This document shows positions 1-13,137 of a DNA stretch of 64,000 nucleotides, in pieces. Position 1 is the stretch's first letter, and every line of letters begins with the position of its first letter. The notes beneath the pieces were generated by a model. The model was not told the DNA's origin. It saw only the letters and a program-made list of their open reading frames with translations, and searched no databases. Made by a program: the position numbers and the translations under genes. The stretch is taken from positions 1-64,000 of the forward strand of contig JAOVVO010000360.1 of NCBI GenBank assembly GCA_028564675.1, given 5' to 3'. The stretch is from Onchocerca lupi (Eukaryota > Nematoda > Chromadorea > Rhabditida > Onchocercidae).

Positions 1-120
1 ATAGTAATAGTAATAGTAATAGTAATAGTAATAGTAATAGTAATAGTAATAGTAATAGTAATAGTAATAGTAATAGTAATAGTAATAGTAATAGTAATAG
101 TAATAGTAATAGTAATAGTG

Positions 121-191
<71 letters not shown>
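1..191. repeat. Microsatellite: hexamer array then AAT array
   Basis: Positions 1-119 are an almost perfect array of the hexamer ATAGTA. Positions 120-191 switch to an AAT trinucleotide array. The array starts at the window edge, so its full length is unknown. On the minus strand it lies immediately downstream of a splice donor of the MRPL41 gene, so it is probably intronic. Confidence 0.95.
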
Positions 192-193
<2 letters not shown>

Positions 194-241
194 TAAATAA
201 TGTTAATAATAACAATTATTATTATAATATATATATTATAC

Positions 242-899
242 CTCTTTTCAATTTCAAAATCGGTTCGATATGACACATAGGGACGCAACCGAAATCCTCG
301 TAAATCTGGAACAACTAATTCTGGATACATTTCTGCAACATGTACAAATTCTCCAGTGATCGGGTCAGCAAAACCAACATCTTGAGTGCCAGTATAGTCT
401 AAAAAGATGGATATTGTTAACCATAGGAAATACCTTAACAATATTTTTTCAATGGATAATCATAACTAAAAGAAACTCACGATGCAGTTCCTTCGGATTT
501 TCTTTCTTGAACTTCGGTGACAATTCCGGGAACTCACGATCCTGTCCAGGAAGCTGATGACGCTCATGTATAGTGGGACCGCGTTTTCGCCATCCTTTAG
601 CCTATTGAAAGTCATATTAAATTCATTGACAACATCACTTTATAGCTAGAATTATTTTAAGCGTACTTTCATCCGAAATCTTTAGAAGCAGTAACACCAG
701 TTATATATTCTTTAAATAAATTAATAATTATAACTATTTTTGAATAAATAAAATTAATTTCAATCCGGACTACCAACTGAACAACAAGAATATTTTAAAA
801 ATACCATACTTTCGAGAATATTGGCCACGGTGGTCGGAAATAATGAGGATTGAGTGACCGTACTCCTCTGGTAGATACCAGAATTACTGAAGCTAGCAT
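242..899 (-). CDS. mrpl-41: Mitochondrial ribosomal protein L41 (mL41), 3' end outside window
   Basis: Component of the large subunit of the mitochondrial ribosome. Three exons are visible: 810-899, 481-601 and 242-398. All junctions are phase-consistent (phase 0, then phase 1). Exon 2 encodes the Lys/Arg-rich stretch GWRKRGPTIHERHQ. Exon 3 encodes the family hallmark PELVVPDLRGF followed by RPYVSYRTDFEIEK. After Glu-Lys the minus strand reads GAG|GTATAA, a donor; reading through instead runs into the microsatellite without a stop. I therefore infer at least one more exon left of position 1. The Met at 899 precedes about 30 residues ending in SK, a plausible mitochondrial targeting sequence. 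A TTTTCAG at about 950 may be a trans-splice acceptor; two tiny upstream ATG frames lie between it and the start. The PAFAH-like gene lies 1.04 kb upstream on the same strand. Confidence 0.85.
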
Positions 900-1940
900 C
901 TCAATTTCAGTGCATAACGAAGGATGGGACTAAGTCAACATGTTTCTGCTGAAAAAAAAGATGTACAACTGCTTCGAACTTAATTTGAGAGAAAAACAAG
1001 GGGAGCAATTTCGAACAGTTTCAAGCACAAATTGGAACCAAAAAGTAAGGATGTCACTTTTCCGTAAAGAAATAATTATTTGCACCAAATAACAACAATG
1101 AACGAGATTTTTAAAACATTATTTATGAAGCAGAACACTGCGAAAACAATCAAATGTAAACAAAGCGATACTACATAATTTCGCTTAATGCTGTAGAATA
1201 AACTGCATATATTGTGCATGTGAAGCGAAGTGACAAAGTTACTGATAAAACCAGTAACAATACAATAAAAATTTAGCTATCATTATCAATAGATCGAAAA
1301 AAAAGGCATGAGAATCGTAGAAAATATTTCTATTCAAAGACATGAGAGCTAAAAGAAAAAATTATATATGACTTCATATATATTTGGATAGATTTGCAAC
1401 ACTAACATAAATATAGCTGAACTAGAAGGCGAGATCACAGCAGTTCACAAAACAATCATTGGTAAGAAATAGAAAGGAAAAAAAAAATTCGTAATTGAAA
1501 TAAAATCAAAATACGCATCAATTATTTTACAAATTCTCAAACAAATTTTATAAAATATAAAAAAAATAAAGTTTAGTTTGGGGCTTTTATATTCATAAGT
1601 ACATGACATTCCTTGAAGATTCAGCAAAACAGAATACAGATTTAATTAACTTACATGAACTGTACTTTTTTAAATTCGTCGCTATGAAGGCAAAAAATCC
1701 GGTAATCTAAACCGTATATGACTAGGTATTTGAAATGAGATAGGATTATGAATTCTAAATTGAATCATCTTCCATATAAAAAATGACATTGCTGTATAAA
1801 ATAGCCGTAAAAGGAATTCCACCAAACTATGGATTCAGATATGGAATTTGTGGCAGAAGAAAGCTTGAAAATAGCATAGGATAAATGAAATGTGGAATTA
1901 TAAAGCAATGAAAAAAATTTTTTTTAAGGTATAAATGAAA
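900..1940. other. Intergenic, no gene seen
   Basis: About 1 kb between two minus-strand genes, AT-rich. Short open frames here are low-complexity and lack splice support. The part near 950 carries a pyrimidine tract plus AG that could be the trans-splice acceptor of the MRPL41 message. Confidence 0.5.
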
Positions 1941-3406
1941 TCATGAATCTGGATTGAGCGCAGCGTTTATGGCAACTAAAACCGGCTCATAGATTTTCCG
2001 ATAACCTTCTTGAGTGAGATGAACATAATCAAACATATAATGAGATTCAATCTGGCCATTCGTACCTGAAAGATAAAGGTATGTGTTCTGCAACAATAAA
2101 TAACTATGCCTACATATGGAAATTTTTTTAATGTTGAAATGCTGGAATATATCCTGGACAGCGAAATTCTAGAAAGATAATTATCACTAAATATATGGGA
2201 AGAAGAGCACTGCTAAATGCTTGACAATATATGAGAATAGGTATAACATATCTTCAAATGTCTTCGCCTAAAATTAGATAAATGAGTGTTCAAAGAAATA
2301 AATGAAGTGAACAAGCCTTGTATGGAAGGTTCCACATCGATTACATCTGCCATACCTTTTAACACTTTTTCCAGATTCTCATTGATTCGAGTCACTAATT
2401 CACGCCGTTTGTTTGGTCTTCTTCCGGATGGAAGAAGCTTCTAGAAGATGGAAAAACTAGTTCAAAGACAGTTTCTCAAGTCAAAAGATTTAAACAAATT
2501 TTTTACAAAATTTTCAGTTCCCGATCTTTGCGATTATGATTACTCTGATAAAGCATAATTAACAACAGAACCCAAAGGAGAAAAGCATCTTCGGAACAAC
2601 AAATTAATCATCAGAAACAATAAATTACCATAAAATACAATTTTGCTAACGGCTTCTGCTTTCGAATGGTTTCAGCAACATTTTTCAAGGCCTCTAACAT
2701 CTGTTCCTCAGTTAAGTCGAAATCCGAATTGCCAATCGATACAACAATTACCTGTGAAATAATAAAAGACACCAAAAAGGAAACTTGAAAATTGCAGTCA
2801 ATCTCGTAAAATATCTAAATTAGTAAAGCATGCAAATGCAAAAAAAAAGTCATAGATAGGAAAACGTCATACTTTGGGGTCCAAGCCTTCCAAAATACTG
2901 TTTTCAAGCCTCCATGATAAGTTCGAGATTTTATCACCAAAAGCTCCAAAACACAAGCAATGTAGTGGGGCTAAATTTTCTCGATATATCTGGAATAAAA
3001 GAGTTTTTGGGGATGATCACGAATAATAGGAATTTAAATAACTCTAACTGAATCGTAATTTTAGTTGGAAGAATCAAAAACTTACTAATGACTGTTCAAG
3101 CAAAGCCATATGATCATCGCCTAAAAATAAAACATCAGCTTCTTTATCACGTGCTTCCGAAACGAATAATTCCTGCTGAAATCAATGAAAATCCAAACTA
3201 ATAAACATTCAAATCAAATATTCAGCAAAATTCTTGATTTTATACAAATGAATTGTAACTCAGTAAAGGTAGCTGAATATCTCGGAAATTTAATGTTATC
3301 ATTTAAAAAATCAAAAAAGTCCGAGGTTAAATCTAAAAATGTCAAAAAATACTAATTCTGCCCAACGATTATCACCAGCATCATCCAATCTTCCTTGCTT
3401 CTCCAT
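1941..3406 (-). CDS. PAFAH1B2-like: PAF acetylhydrolase 1B catalytic-subunit homologue, nucleophile missing
   Basis: Homologue of the GDSL-type alpha subunits that pair with LIS1. Six exons: 3353-3406, 3086-3175, 2873-2989, 2629-2751, 2317-2440 and 1941-2065, giving about 210 residues (vertebrate proteins about 230). Family landmarks are in order: DNRW near the N-terminus, EADVLFLGD (block I), FGDKISNLSWRLENSILEG (block II), VIVVSIGNSDFD (block III), LLPSGRRPNKRRE, and FDYVHLTQEGY (block V). Block V keeps the catalytic Asp and His. The block I nucleophile, Ser in GDS of active members, reads Asp here (GDDH). Block III has GNSD where the family has GTNN. So the fold is kept but hydrolysis is unlikely; a LIS1-binding or scaffold role is inferred. 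The intron between the last two exons uses a GC donor (GCTTGT). The acceptor of exon 2 has alternative AG positions (CAGCAG). Confidence 0.85.
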
Positions 3407-6400
3407 CACAAATCAGCCAAATTAATGAAATAACTAAAAAAGCCTAGATATATGAGAATAAATTTTACATAATATCAACAAACGAACGAATATGTCCTAT
3501 CAGCAATAGTCACCTATACTAGCAATTTACATAATGTATTAGAAATTGTAATACAGTCTAATAGCATGATTTATAGATCATAAAAAACTTTTAAGTCTAA
3601 TCTTCCCTTATAAAAGTGCACCTATCTTTTGCACTTTTTTATCGTCCTTGAACATAAAAGAAGAGAAAATTCTCATAAAGTTCATTTGAAACATATGCAC
3701 ATTCTAATTTTTGATTTAGATAGTGATCATCTGAATGATATGAAAATTACAGAACGAAATAACATTGTTAAAAAAAAATTCTCCAAACATTATTTGACTT
3801 TTTAATAGCATCGCATGATCGGCGAGAATGAGAATGAAAAAGTAAATTTTACAACTTCTTGAATGTCCTTTTCCGCACATAAATCAATTGCTAATGTTTG
3901 TCAATTGTGAACGCTTATAGGGCAAATACAGAAAAGAAACCTTCCGATGTTCGAAAACGAAAAAAAAATTGCAAGAGCTTTACAATGACAGGAGTGAAAA
4001 GACCGGCTTCCCCATCCATGCAAGCTTGTTGTTAACGAATTGGAAAAGAAAAAATCGAATAAACAAAGTGAAATGAAACAAGACAAGTCATAAAAACAAT
4101 TTTATGAGTGAACATTAAATGTATTGAGAATAATTCAAGAGACTGTATTATTTATAGTGGATTTTTTATTTTCTAGTTATTCATTTTACATAAAACATCT
4201 CGATTGTATACATGTATTTTGTCACTGAACTTTTCCACAAATATTTCCAGCTCAGTGAAGGTAATCGTATACCATTCAAAATAAAGAAATCACAAACTTA
4301 AAACATTTTGAATACAATCTTCATATGAAGCGAGTAATATAGCAGATTGTCCTACATATATGTCTAGAAAAAAGATAAAATCAATGGAACAAAAACCTTA
4401 GTTCTACCCTTGAGATATAGATTAAAAGTTGAAAATTAATTACAACATAGATCTAACCTTAAAATAAATTTATTTTGAGTAAACTTACCAACGTTACATC
4501 ACCTTCTTTTCGAAAACACGAACTACTAATCGACCTGTCGCAGAATTCATGCAATGTGTACTCTTATTCACATTCAAAACGTTAAAAAAGGTAATGTTTA
4601 CGCGGATGAAGAAAAAGTAAATATAAGAATCTATGATAACAATATTCTTCCACTTCTGCATCGTTTGCGAAAATAACCAGTATAAAGAAAGATAGCATTA
4701 CTTAAAGAATAAAGTAGCCAGTTTTACACTCGTAAAGCTTTTTATGAAACTGCTATAATTACGTCAACTTTTGGAAGTTGCGGGGAAGAATCCAAAACAC
4801 TGCAGAGAACTGGATAAAAATCCCCGGAAATCTTTATTATATTCCGTTTTTCCATAACTAAAATATTATCAGAGCAGCCATTTTTCAACCCCATTTAAAA
4901 TCTTCGTATGAAACCAAAATCAATTTCAAACAAAATGTTATCAACCTTTTAGATCTCCTGTCTAATTTCATAAAAAAAAATACAGATTGCATAAAATTAA
5001 GCAGTAATAGAAAGGATAACAGGTAAATTATTCTTCTAGTAAAAACCATGACGACATATCATCGAAAACGATATTTTCTGTAGTTCATTTTATTGTTGAA
5101 GAAATACGCAGAAATCGGAAAACAAACATCATTTTCAGTAACAAAAAACGGCGATTTGACAGATATCATAAAAATTCACGAGCTATCTATCAACTTTGAG
5201 CATATAAAGGCGTCTGTACCAGATGCAAGTTCATCGTCTCTCATCAAATTTTACAGATTTTTGCTTGAAAAATACTGCTTCATATCGAACAGATGTATTT
5301 TTTCGCTTCTGAAAATGCCCTGTCAAAGACAACAATCATAAGGAACAACAATAAAACTTTCCACTCATAGTTTTAAGCGTACGACAGTTAGGAAAAGTTA
5401 TTTCCAAAAGAAACATCCTTTATCCAAGCAATTACTCAAGCATATAAAATTAATTTGTAACACCTATTGGCTGTTCCCTTTCCCTAATTTTCTACATATC
5501 TGAAGTACATGTTAACACTCATACAATATTAAAAATTTGATCAGAAGCATGAATGCCGACAGTTCGGAAACAGTCATAGAACCCAAAAAAGAATTTTGAG
5601 ATTTCGGTTCCAAAATTAATTTAAAACAAATTTATAAATCCGTCCTCTTCCTCCTCTACCCCTTACTCATTAATATTGCGCCTCGAAATAACAAGAAAAG
5701 AAAACGAAAATAGGATTTCGCTATCATTTCATCCGCAACAGAAAAAAAAAAAAAAAAAGAAAAAGAAAAAAAAAAAGAACAACAGAATTTGAGCACAAAA
5801 ATGGTCGTGCATACAAGAAATTCAAAAAAAAAAGAGAAAGAAAACATGAAGTGAGATATAAAAGGCTACAAAATAATTTAATCAATGATTTACATTACGA
5901 AGCTTAACTATATAATCGCTTTTGGATGAAAGCTACACATTATATTGAACTTGGTCATTATAAATCCTACTTTTGAAACGTCCAGTGGTTAATTTCTTTA
6001 AGTGAGAAATATCTAAGGACATGGATTCATCTTCACTGCTTTTGTAATGGCAGTAATGTCTGTAGTCATTGAAAATCATATCAAATTTCATGGAGTAAAG
6101 CGATTAAAAGGCATATAAGCGGGGATGAAACGCATACATATTTCATCAATAAAAACATTATGATATCTACACATGGCACCAGAAAAAGAAAACAAATTCA
6201 GTAAAATTTCCGACAATCAATGGCGTAAGAAATGCATTTCATTTTTTTTAAGTGGCGTTAATATATAAAACAGATTTTTTCCTACCACAAGGGGATATTT
6301 TTGGTGCAATACTTAATCATTTCTTGATGTTATTGACGGTATAATTGTACTTCGGACTCTGTATCATGACAAGCTGTACGTCAGACATAGCGATTAGATA

Positions 6401-6548
6401 CTGGATTTTTTCGAAGAACGCAATTGGACGATAAGAATATTACAAAGCTCAATTTAATTTACCTCATAAATCTGAACAAATACGACACAAATTGTTCCAT
6501 AATGCCTATTACTGACTCTTTATAAGCACAGATTAAACGAAAAAATTC
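3407..6548. other. Intergenic, no supported gene
   Basis: About 3.1 kb, AT-rich, with several purine or poly-A runs (e.g. 5741-5782). Open frames at 5093-5341 (plus) and 3901-4086 (minus) show no family motif and no splice partners. A short plus-strand frame beginning with ATG at 6173 ends at a GTAAGA donor at 6225, but no following exon could be found. Confidence 0.5.
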
Positions 6549-8678
6549 CTATTGCAGCACAAGCGGCAAAGCTTTCCCGAATCGAAACAAAGGGTCGTCT
6601 TCCAGCACTAGTGGTCTATAAGGATTACTGTTATTAGCAAAAATAAATTCCCATAAAAAAGCAGCAAAAAAGAGCAATTAACTATCATAGAATGATTTAA
6701 ATATCCATTTGTCAGTTTGGCTGAGCTCAAAAAATTTTGAGTTTTTCTTATTTTGAAAGAGTTGATCGAAAATCGAATTACACTTTTATTTTGAATGAGA
6801 ACAAAGACAGGAAATACTGCTTATTGACTTACGGCGAGCCTTTTGTTGCAAAGCTTTAACGCGATCAGTGAGATCTGTATGCTCTCCATTTTTGATTTCG
6901 TTGTCCGGAAATTCCCGAGAAACGACACAAAGGAATTCACTTTGCATATCGCACTGATATTGGAATTGTCCGACCGGAATAAGCTTTAAAAAAATAAAAG
7001 GATTACGAATATTTTTTTTTTTTTCATTAACACTTTATATGAGTTAACAAAGAAAAAATGAAGTCTGGACCTTCTTTAAAGTACTACTTTATATATTCGG
7101 TAGGGAGGTTCATAAACAATACGATTTTCCAAGCAAGCACTATACAAAGGATTTATTTTCTAAGATATAAAATCCAAAATAAGAAAAGCACCTGAACTAA
7201 TTTCCAACCATCTGACATTGCTGACACAACATTTGTCAATTCCTCCTCATGACATTGGAGGACGCGATAAACGTGTTTTGTCTAGAAAACAATAGTTTAG
7301 AAAAAATTGACGAATTACATTTGAAATCACAAATTTTCACATAACAATTTCTTAAAATCGAATTAACAATATAAACGACCTTACTTAATTTATACTCGTA
7401 TCACTCTTTTAGTGACGGCTTCCCCACCTTCTTATGAAATACTTTAATCATACATTTCATTATAATATAAACTCTTCAAGATTCCGGAAAATGAAAAGTC
7501 GTCAATCTTCATCAAATAGTGAGCAACAGTTCAACCAAAACGAACCTGCTTCGCTTTTTTCAGCCCAAATTCTGCTAATCGTTCTGTACATAACTGAATT
7601 AGCCGCGGCAAATTATAAAATTCCGCTTCTTCCAGAACTCCTGAAAAGAGAAGAATGCTTTATCTCTTAGTATCATAACTTGTATATAACCAACTGCCGT
7701 CATATCGCTATCACATACCTTCGATGCTCACATTCTTGTTTACCACAAGTTTTCCGTGACGCAAGTAATTCAATACAGGTGCAAAATATTCCGGATCACG
7801 ATCAATCAATATGGCACCTGTCTCATCCTGAAATAAAGAGGCTTTAAATCATAATAATAAAATTAATTTCTAAATTTTAAGCACACTTTCAAGTTGCATT
7901 TCTTTGAAAAAAAAAAGAAAAAAAAAAGGTCATCTTTCTCATTTATAGGGAAGAGAAAGTTAGTGAACAATTTTATCCATAGAATTATTATCATTTTTAA
8001 CTATAATAGCGGTAAATTAAGTTTAAAATTCTGATGCAAAATAAAAAACACGAACTTTCTGACTGGGCAATTCGTCGTTATCTTTACAGAGACGAGCCAA
8101 AAATGAATTCGCTTCACGACACAAAGTCTGTCGAGTAGTTTGAAAAATCTGCAATATTCTGCTTCTAAATTAACTATAAATGAAACGCCCAAATTCCACT
8201 CAACACATTAAGAAAATATTAGCAAAAGCTGCTGCTTTCCAATAATCTGTCGGGTCTACTTAACAAAAGCAAGTATGAAAATTTTTTAAAATACTTATTA
8301 CGTATACCAGATTCATTATTAAAATGGAACAGGAAACCAACCGTTCCACCAACGTTTAAACGTATCCACATTTTTGACAAAGCAATATCTAGCTTGTGTC
8401 TGTCTGATATTACTTGTTCCTGTTCAATATCCATTCCCGATGAAGACTGATGGACGGACATTTCGGATACGTTTGTCCCGCTAATCTAAAATTTAATCCT
8501 TATCTCCTTCTAATTACAACACTATTTCCAAAAACATTTGACATCAAAACTTGAAAGCTCCAAATGAAAACTCTACCGCAGCATGCAGTGAAACAGCAGA
8601 AAAATGAGGAGAATGTTCATCCATAAGAACATCTGAAGATGACGCCACGTCGTCCAATCCAATTGATGCAGAAGCCAT
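6549..8678 (-). CDS. KCTD5-like: KCTD2/5/17 (insomniac) family BTB adaptor for Cullin-3
   Basis: Substrate adaptor of CUL3 ubiquitin ligases, linked in flies to sleep control (insomniac). Exons: 8577-8678, 8342-8485, 8056-8148, 7719-7827, 7546-7640, 7192-7281, 6833-6983 and 6549-6607. All phases agree; about 280 residues. An acidic, Ser-rich N-terminus of about 70 residues precedes the BTB/T1 domain. That domain starts WIRLNVGGT, continues IFQTTRQTLCREANSFLARL, then DETGAILIDRDPEYF, VLNYLRHGKLVV and EEAEFYNLPRLIQL. The C-terminal region has the subfamily-specific KHVYRVLQCHEEELTNVVS, MSDGWK and SEFLCVVSRE. The BTB is split within VGGT|IF by an intron. The last exon is the least certain: acceptor CACTAG at 6608 gives a tail RLLEDDPLFRFG; an acceptor 8 bases upstream would end the protein after two residues. 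Cytosolic by family. Confidence 0.9.
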
Positions 8679-10627
8679 GTGAAGCGCAATCTTATTGACT
8701 ATAAAGTGAATAAAATAAAGACGATTTTCTACGACACGTGGAACAATTTATATGCAACCGAAACTCAGATAGGAAACGGAGAAAGAAGGATGTCCGAAAA
8801 GAAAACAAATGTAAATGACCACGGAACGTTACAAAACATTCCAATGCCTAGCGAAATACAAAAAGTACTTCCCCTTTACCTCTGTTCAAATAATAACTTT
8901 CTCAAAAATTTAGATTTAAACCTACGAATTTCTGTGGAAAACGTTTCCAAAGTCGTTGTTGTCACTTTTACGGCTTTTTAAAAACTGGCCAAAATTTGTG
9001 AGAATTTTGAGCAATTTCGATGAGCACCACACGTAATCTGCCTGAGGGCAGAATAGCAATCTAAGACGCCGAACTGACTACCGACTTTTCCACAATTGTA
9101 TCTGAAATATGCAACAGCTTGGGTTGTTATGCGGATTAGTGAACTCGGAACACTTACAAAGAATTAAAAAGACGAGATGCCAATTTGGGGTTCAATCAAC
9201 AGTAAATAAGACTACCTATGGGACTAAACTGAATAAATTATTTGGTCACAACCACTTCCATGAATGAATTTTCAAATGAATGAAATATCACTTTTATACT
9301 ACTCGTCGGAAAAATCCGAAAGATATAATTATTATAAATAAAGAGTGTTAAAGATCAAGAAGCGCGAAGATAGTTTCAAAGGGACCAAAAGGACAAACAT
9401 ATTTGTCAACAAAACGCTCTGTTTAACAGATAAACAAATGATGTTGGAGAACAGGAGAGAAGAAGCCCCCAAAAGGATTTAAAAGATTCGGGTTTTACAG
9501 CAGAATCAGTTTTTCAACCAGGAACAGTTCGGAGTAACACCGACACGACCATAACAACAGTTCGACTCGAATAGACATAACAATCGACAACTTTTAAGGT
9601 CCTACAAACCGGGATGCCTATAGCCTGACCAAATCAGCATAACCAACTTTCTCGACACTGTTAATCTTAAACTTATCGCACCATCTCAATTGTATATATT
9701 ATTTTTATATTTCTATATTAGTAAATTTCGTCCCTATTCCAAAGTAGAACTTTAGAAAAAAAAACATAAAACTCTCTTTATATAACTGGAATTTTTCGGA
9801 ATTATTCCGGTAATTTTCAAATGGAATTAGCTGCTGTTTGCTAAGCATTATTTTTATATTTTTTCTCGGAATAACATCGAAATAATTCCAAAATTTAATG
9901 AATAAAAATTGAGATTAAAGAGCAAAAGAACTGCACAGTATACAACTCTGCCTAATCCATTTTCTCGCCTAAAACTGAAAAAATGTAAAGTCTAAAAGTT
10001 CACAGTTATAACAACTGTCGATACAATGAAACGAATGGTCCATACTTAATATTGCAAAATTTGTCGAGCAATGATGAAGTACCATACCAAGCACAACCGA
10101 TGAATTTACTGAACCACTCAGCGGTGCTATATGTTGGCCTGATACGAGATTTGCGTAATGCAACTGTGGATCTACACGCTAAGGGACCAATATGAAACTA
10201 GCTATTCTTAATGAAAATAGTTCAGGCAGATGTGGGCCAGGAACCCGGGTCTTTTTTTTACGCAACTAAAATCTTTTTGTTGCTTGATTTGGAATTTCGC
10301 TGCTTATCAGTTAAATTATTAAGCAGCAAATCTGGAATAATCATTCGAGATGTATTGGTTGATTTACCGATTTGATTGGTTGGAGTTTCAAGTTGATTTA
10401 GTTCGAACTGTTTTATTTGATTCAAATTGATTTAAATTAATTGATTTCACCATGTTAGGTCATTGCTTCCATTTCAGTGCAGACAACAATTATGGATGTA
10501 TTAGAAGTCTGCACTTATCAATATCCTGACTTATTACTTTTTTGATTAGTTTAGATGAAATTTTACTCATTTATTTCCCAGGAAATATTGAAGATAGTAT
10601 TCAATAATTAGTAGTGCAGGATACTAT
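8679..10627. other. Divergent intergenic region between KCTD5-like and rbm-22
   Basis: About 1.95 kb between two head-to-head genes, so it should contain both promoters. No coding exon is supported. A plus-strand open frame (8679-8981) directly antisense to the KCTD5-like start has no motif or splice support. Around 10330-10450 the motif TTGATT recurs many times. GGAATTATTCC-like palindromes occur near 9800. Confidence 0.45.
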
Positions 10628-13137
10628 ATGGCATTGTCGAAGTCATCGTATCAGTATAATCGGAAAACATGGGAAGATTCGGTAAGGTTTTTTTTATATT
10701 GCAAGTTTTGCCATTATTTCAGCATATAATTTAAGTGCATATAAATCAATGCGGTGAATACAGAATTCGGAAACTCTGTGTTCTCCCATAGTTTGCAAAT
10801 AAGTTTCAATGAAAATAATTTTTGAGCCTACTGTTAAGTTTTAATGTTTTCTTTTTATACTTACATATTTCAGGAATTTCCGATCCTTTGTCAAACATGT
10901 CTTGGGTCGAATCCATATATAAGGATGGTAGGAAAAATCCTTTTGATTTGTTGAATGGCCATGTAAATTTTCTTTACTGTGTTCTAGTTATGATTAGACT
11001 TATAGCTGTTCAGAATTAGATTTGCAGTTGAAAGATCGACATGGAGCGGAATGCAAAATTTGTCAACGTCCCTTTACTTGTTTCCGATGGATGCCTGGAA
11101 AGGGAATGCGGTATAAGAAAACGGAAGTATGTCAGACATGTGCTAAAATGAAGAACGTTTGTCAGACATGTCTTTTGGATCTCGAATTCGGTAAGTAGTA
11201 TTTTCTTCTAAGATCAAATTTGTTCCATAAGTCAACATCGGTTTCAATAGATATCAAATGTGAATTAAATTTTAGGTTTACCCGTGCAGGTTCGTGACCA
11301 TGCGTTGCAAATACAGGATGATTTGCCCAGACAAGGCGCGAATCGCGACTATTACATTCAAAATCAGGAACGAGAATTAGCTCTTACAGACGGTACTACA
11401 CCTGGTGGTGCTCTTGCTAAAATAAGTGATTCTGGTTCGTTTACTTTCACTTTTTCAATATTTTAATTGAGATGTTTTTTGGTTTCAAGCTAAATTGTCT
11501 GTAGTTTATGGAGAGCAGACTCCAAGTTTACAGTCTGAAGTTTGTAAATAAGCCGATGTTTTGCGAATAAACATTTTTTATAGCATCAAATGATTTGTTG
11601 AAGAAACTTGCTCGAAATCAGCCATATTATCAACGGAACAAGCCACATATTTGTTCATTCTTCGTTAAGGGGGAATGCAGACGTGGTGAAGAATGTCCAT
11701 ACAGGTCTGTATTTTTTCTTTTTTTTGTTTGACCTCTATAAACTCTTTCGAAATTTCATCAGGCACTTGGAAGATTTTGAGTATTTCAGGCATGAAAAGC
11801 CATCAGATCCTGATGACCCGTTAAGTCATCAAAACATGCGGGATCGTTATTACGGAAACAATGATCCAGTTGCAGAGAAACTTCTGACTCGTGCCAAAGC
11901 ACTGCCTGTGTTACAAGCACCAGAAGATACTTCCATTACTACATTATATGTTGGTGATTTAGGTCCAGCTGGAATGATAGGCGAAGCTGATTTGAGGTTG
12001 GTTGAGTTTCTAAGATTGTAGTTGTTTTAAATCTTATCACTGATATTTGATACGCAGAGTTTTGAGACAAACTAAAAGAAATCGTCGTTTTTTTTTTCCA
12101 TTACATACTTTCTAAACAATTTTACAGGGATTATTTTTATCAGTTCGGTGAAATACGTAGTCTTAATTTGTTGCCTAATAAAGGATGTGCGTTTATATCA
12201 TTCACGACGCGATTGGCTGCTGAAAAGGCTGCGGAACGTTCATTCAATAAACTTATTTTACAGGGTAAACGTTGCTATTCTTATTATTTTAATTTGACCG
12301 CGTTTTCTATCACGCGATTCTCTTTTAATGTTCTTATGTGAAAAGAAAACAACTCAGAACTCAGTTCAATGGGTAACACTGTTTCATATTGAAAAATGAC
12401 TGTTCAGTATCAAAAATTACTGGATGTTTTAGGAAGACGACTGAAAATAAGATGGGGTCGGCCTCAAGCACAAAATACACAAGAAGAAAAGAAGAGAGCA
12501 GAACCAGTTGCTGGCCTTCCTAATCGTAAATAAATTTTTTGATTTTCTAAATCAGACTGAATCACGCAGTTTAGTTTAGATTTTCATTTGTAGATGTCTT
12601 ATATTTTTCCAATATACAAGTCTTAAAATTGTCTTATTTCATTCCAATGTCATCCCGCATTAATTAAAAAAAAAAAGAAAAAAAAAGAAAATGAACTTAT
12701 TGAGAAGGAGATTTCTTAGCTTTGAAGTAGCCGTTTGTTGTTTTCAGCATGTCCGTTACCTGATTTATTCGATGAAGAAACGAATCCATCGAATAAGCGA
12801 GCACGTATTGATCACATACCGATGCCTCCTTTACCTCCAGCAGCAACTTACACACCTCCTGCCCAACTCATTGTACCTCAGGTAGAACATTTTTCTACAC
12901 TGGCAAAGTTTTTTATAGTTTGATGCTGTCAATTTCATCGCAACTTACCAGCTATAACGGTTCTTATTCCCGAAAGATTTTAGCTGAAAGATGTTCCATC
13001 TTAATTTGAGCATATTTTGCAAACTTCAGGTATCTTACAAAGGGATAGTATCGTACATACCAGCATCAGCGACAAAAGTTTATTATCCTAGTCAAGATCC
13101 GCAAAGACTAGGTGCGAAGGGTGATGTGATTGAATAA
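10628..13137 (+). CDS. rbm-22: RBM22/Slt11 pre-mRNA splicing factor
   Basis: Essential spliceosome component that contacts the U6 internal stem-loop and catalytic core in the nucleus. Ten exons: 10628-10681, 10874-10927, 11028-11190, 11276-11434, 11584-11704, 11790-11996, 12128-12264, 12433-12525, 12748-12881 and 13030-13137. All phases agree. Order of domains: N-terminal Zn region with FPILCQTCLGSNPYIRM, CKICQRPFTCFRW and KKTEVCQTCAKMKNVCQTC; a CCCH finger (CSFFVKGECRRGEECPYRHE); then an RRM with TTLYVGDLG (RNP2) and KGCAFISFTTR (RNP1). A Pro-rich tail follows, ending near YYPSQDPQRLGAK, as in the vertebrate protein. The stop TAA overlaps an AATAAA-like signal (GAATAAAAT). The tail is shorter in Pro-rich filler than in vertebrates. 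The ATG choice fits the family N-terminus (YNRKTWED). Confidence 0.95.

Noticed and set aside
6173..6224. Short ATG frame (MAPEKENKFSKISDNQW) ending at a GTAAGA donor
   Set aside because: No in-phase downstream exon could be found on the plus strand before the KCTD5-like gene.
8679..8981. 100-codon plus-strand open frame next to the KCTD5-like start
   Set aside because: Antisense flank of a promoter region, no motif, no splice partners, composition like background.
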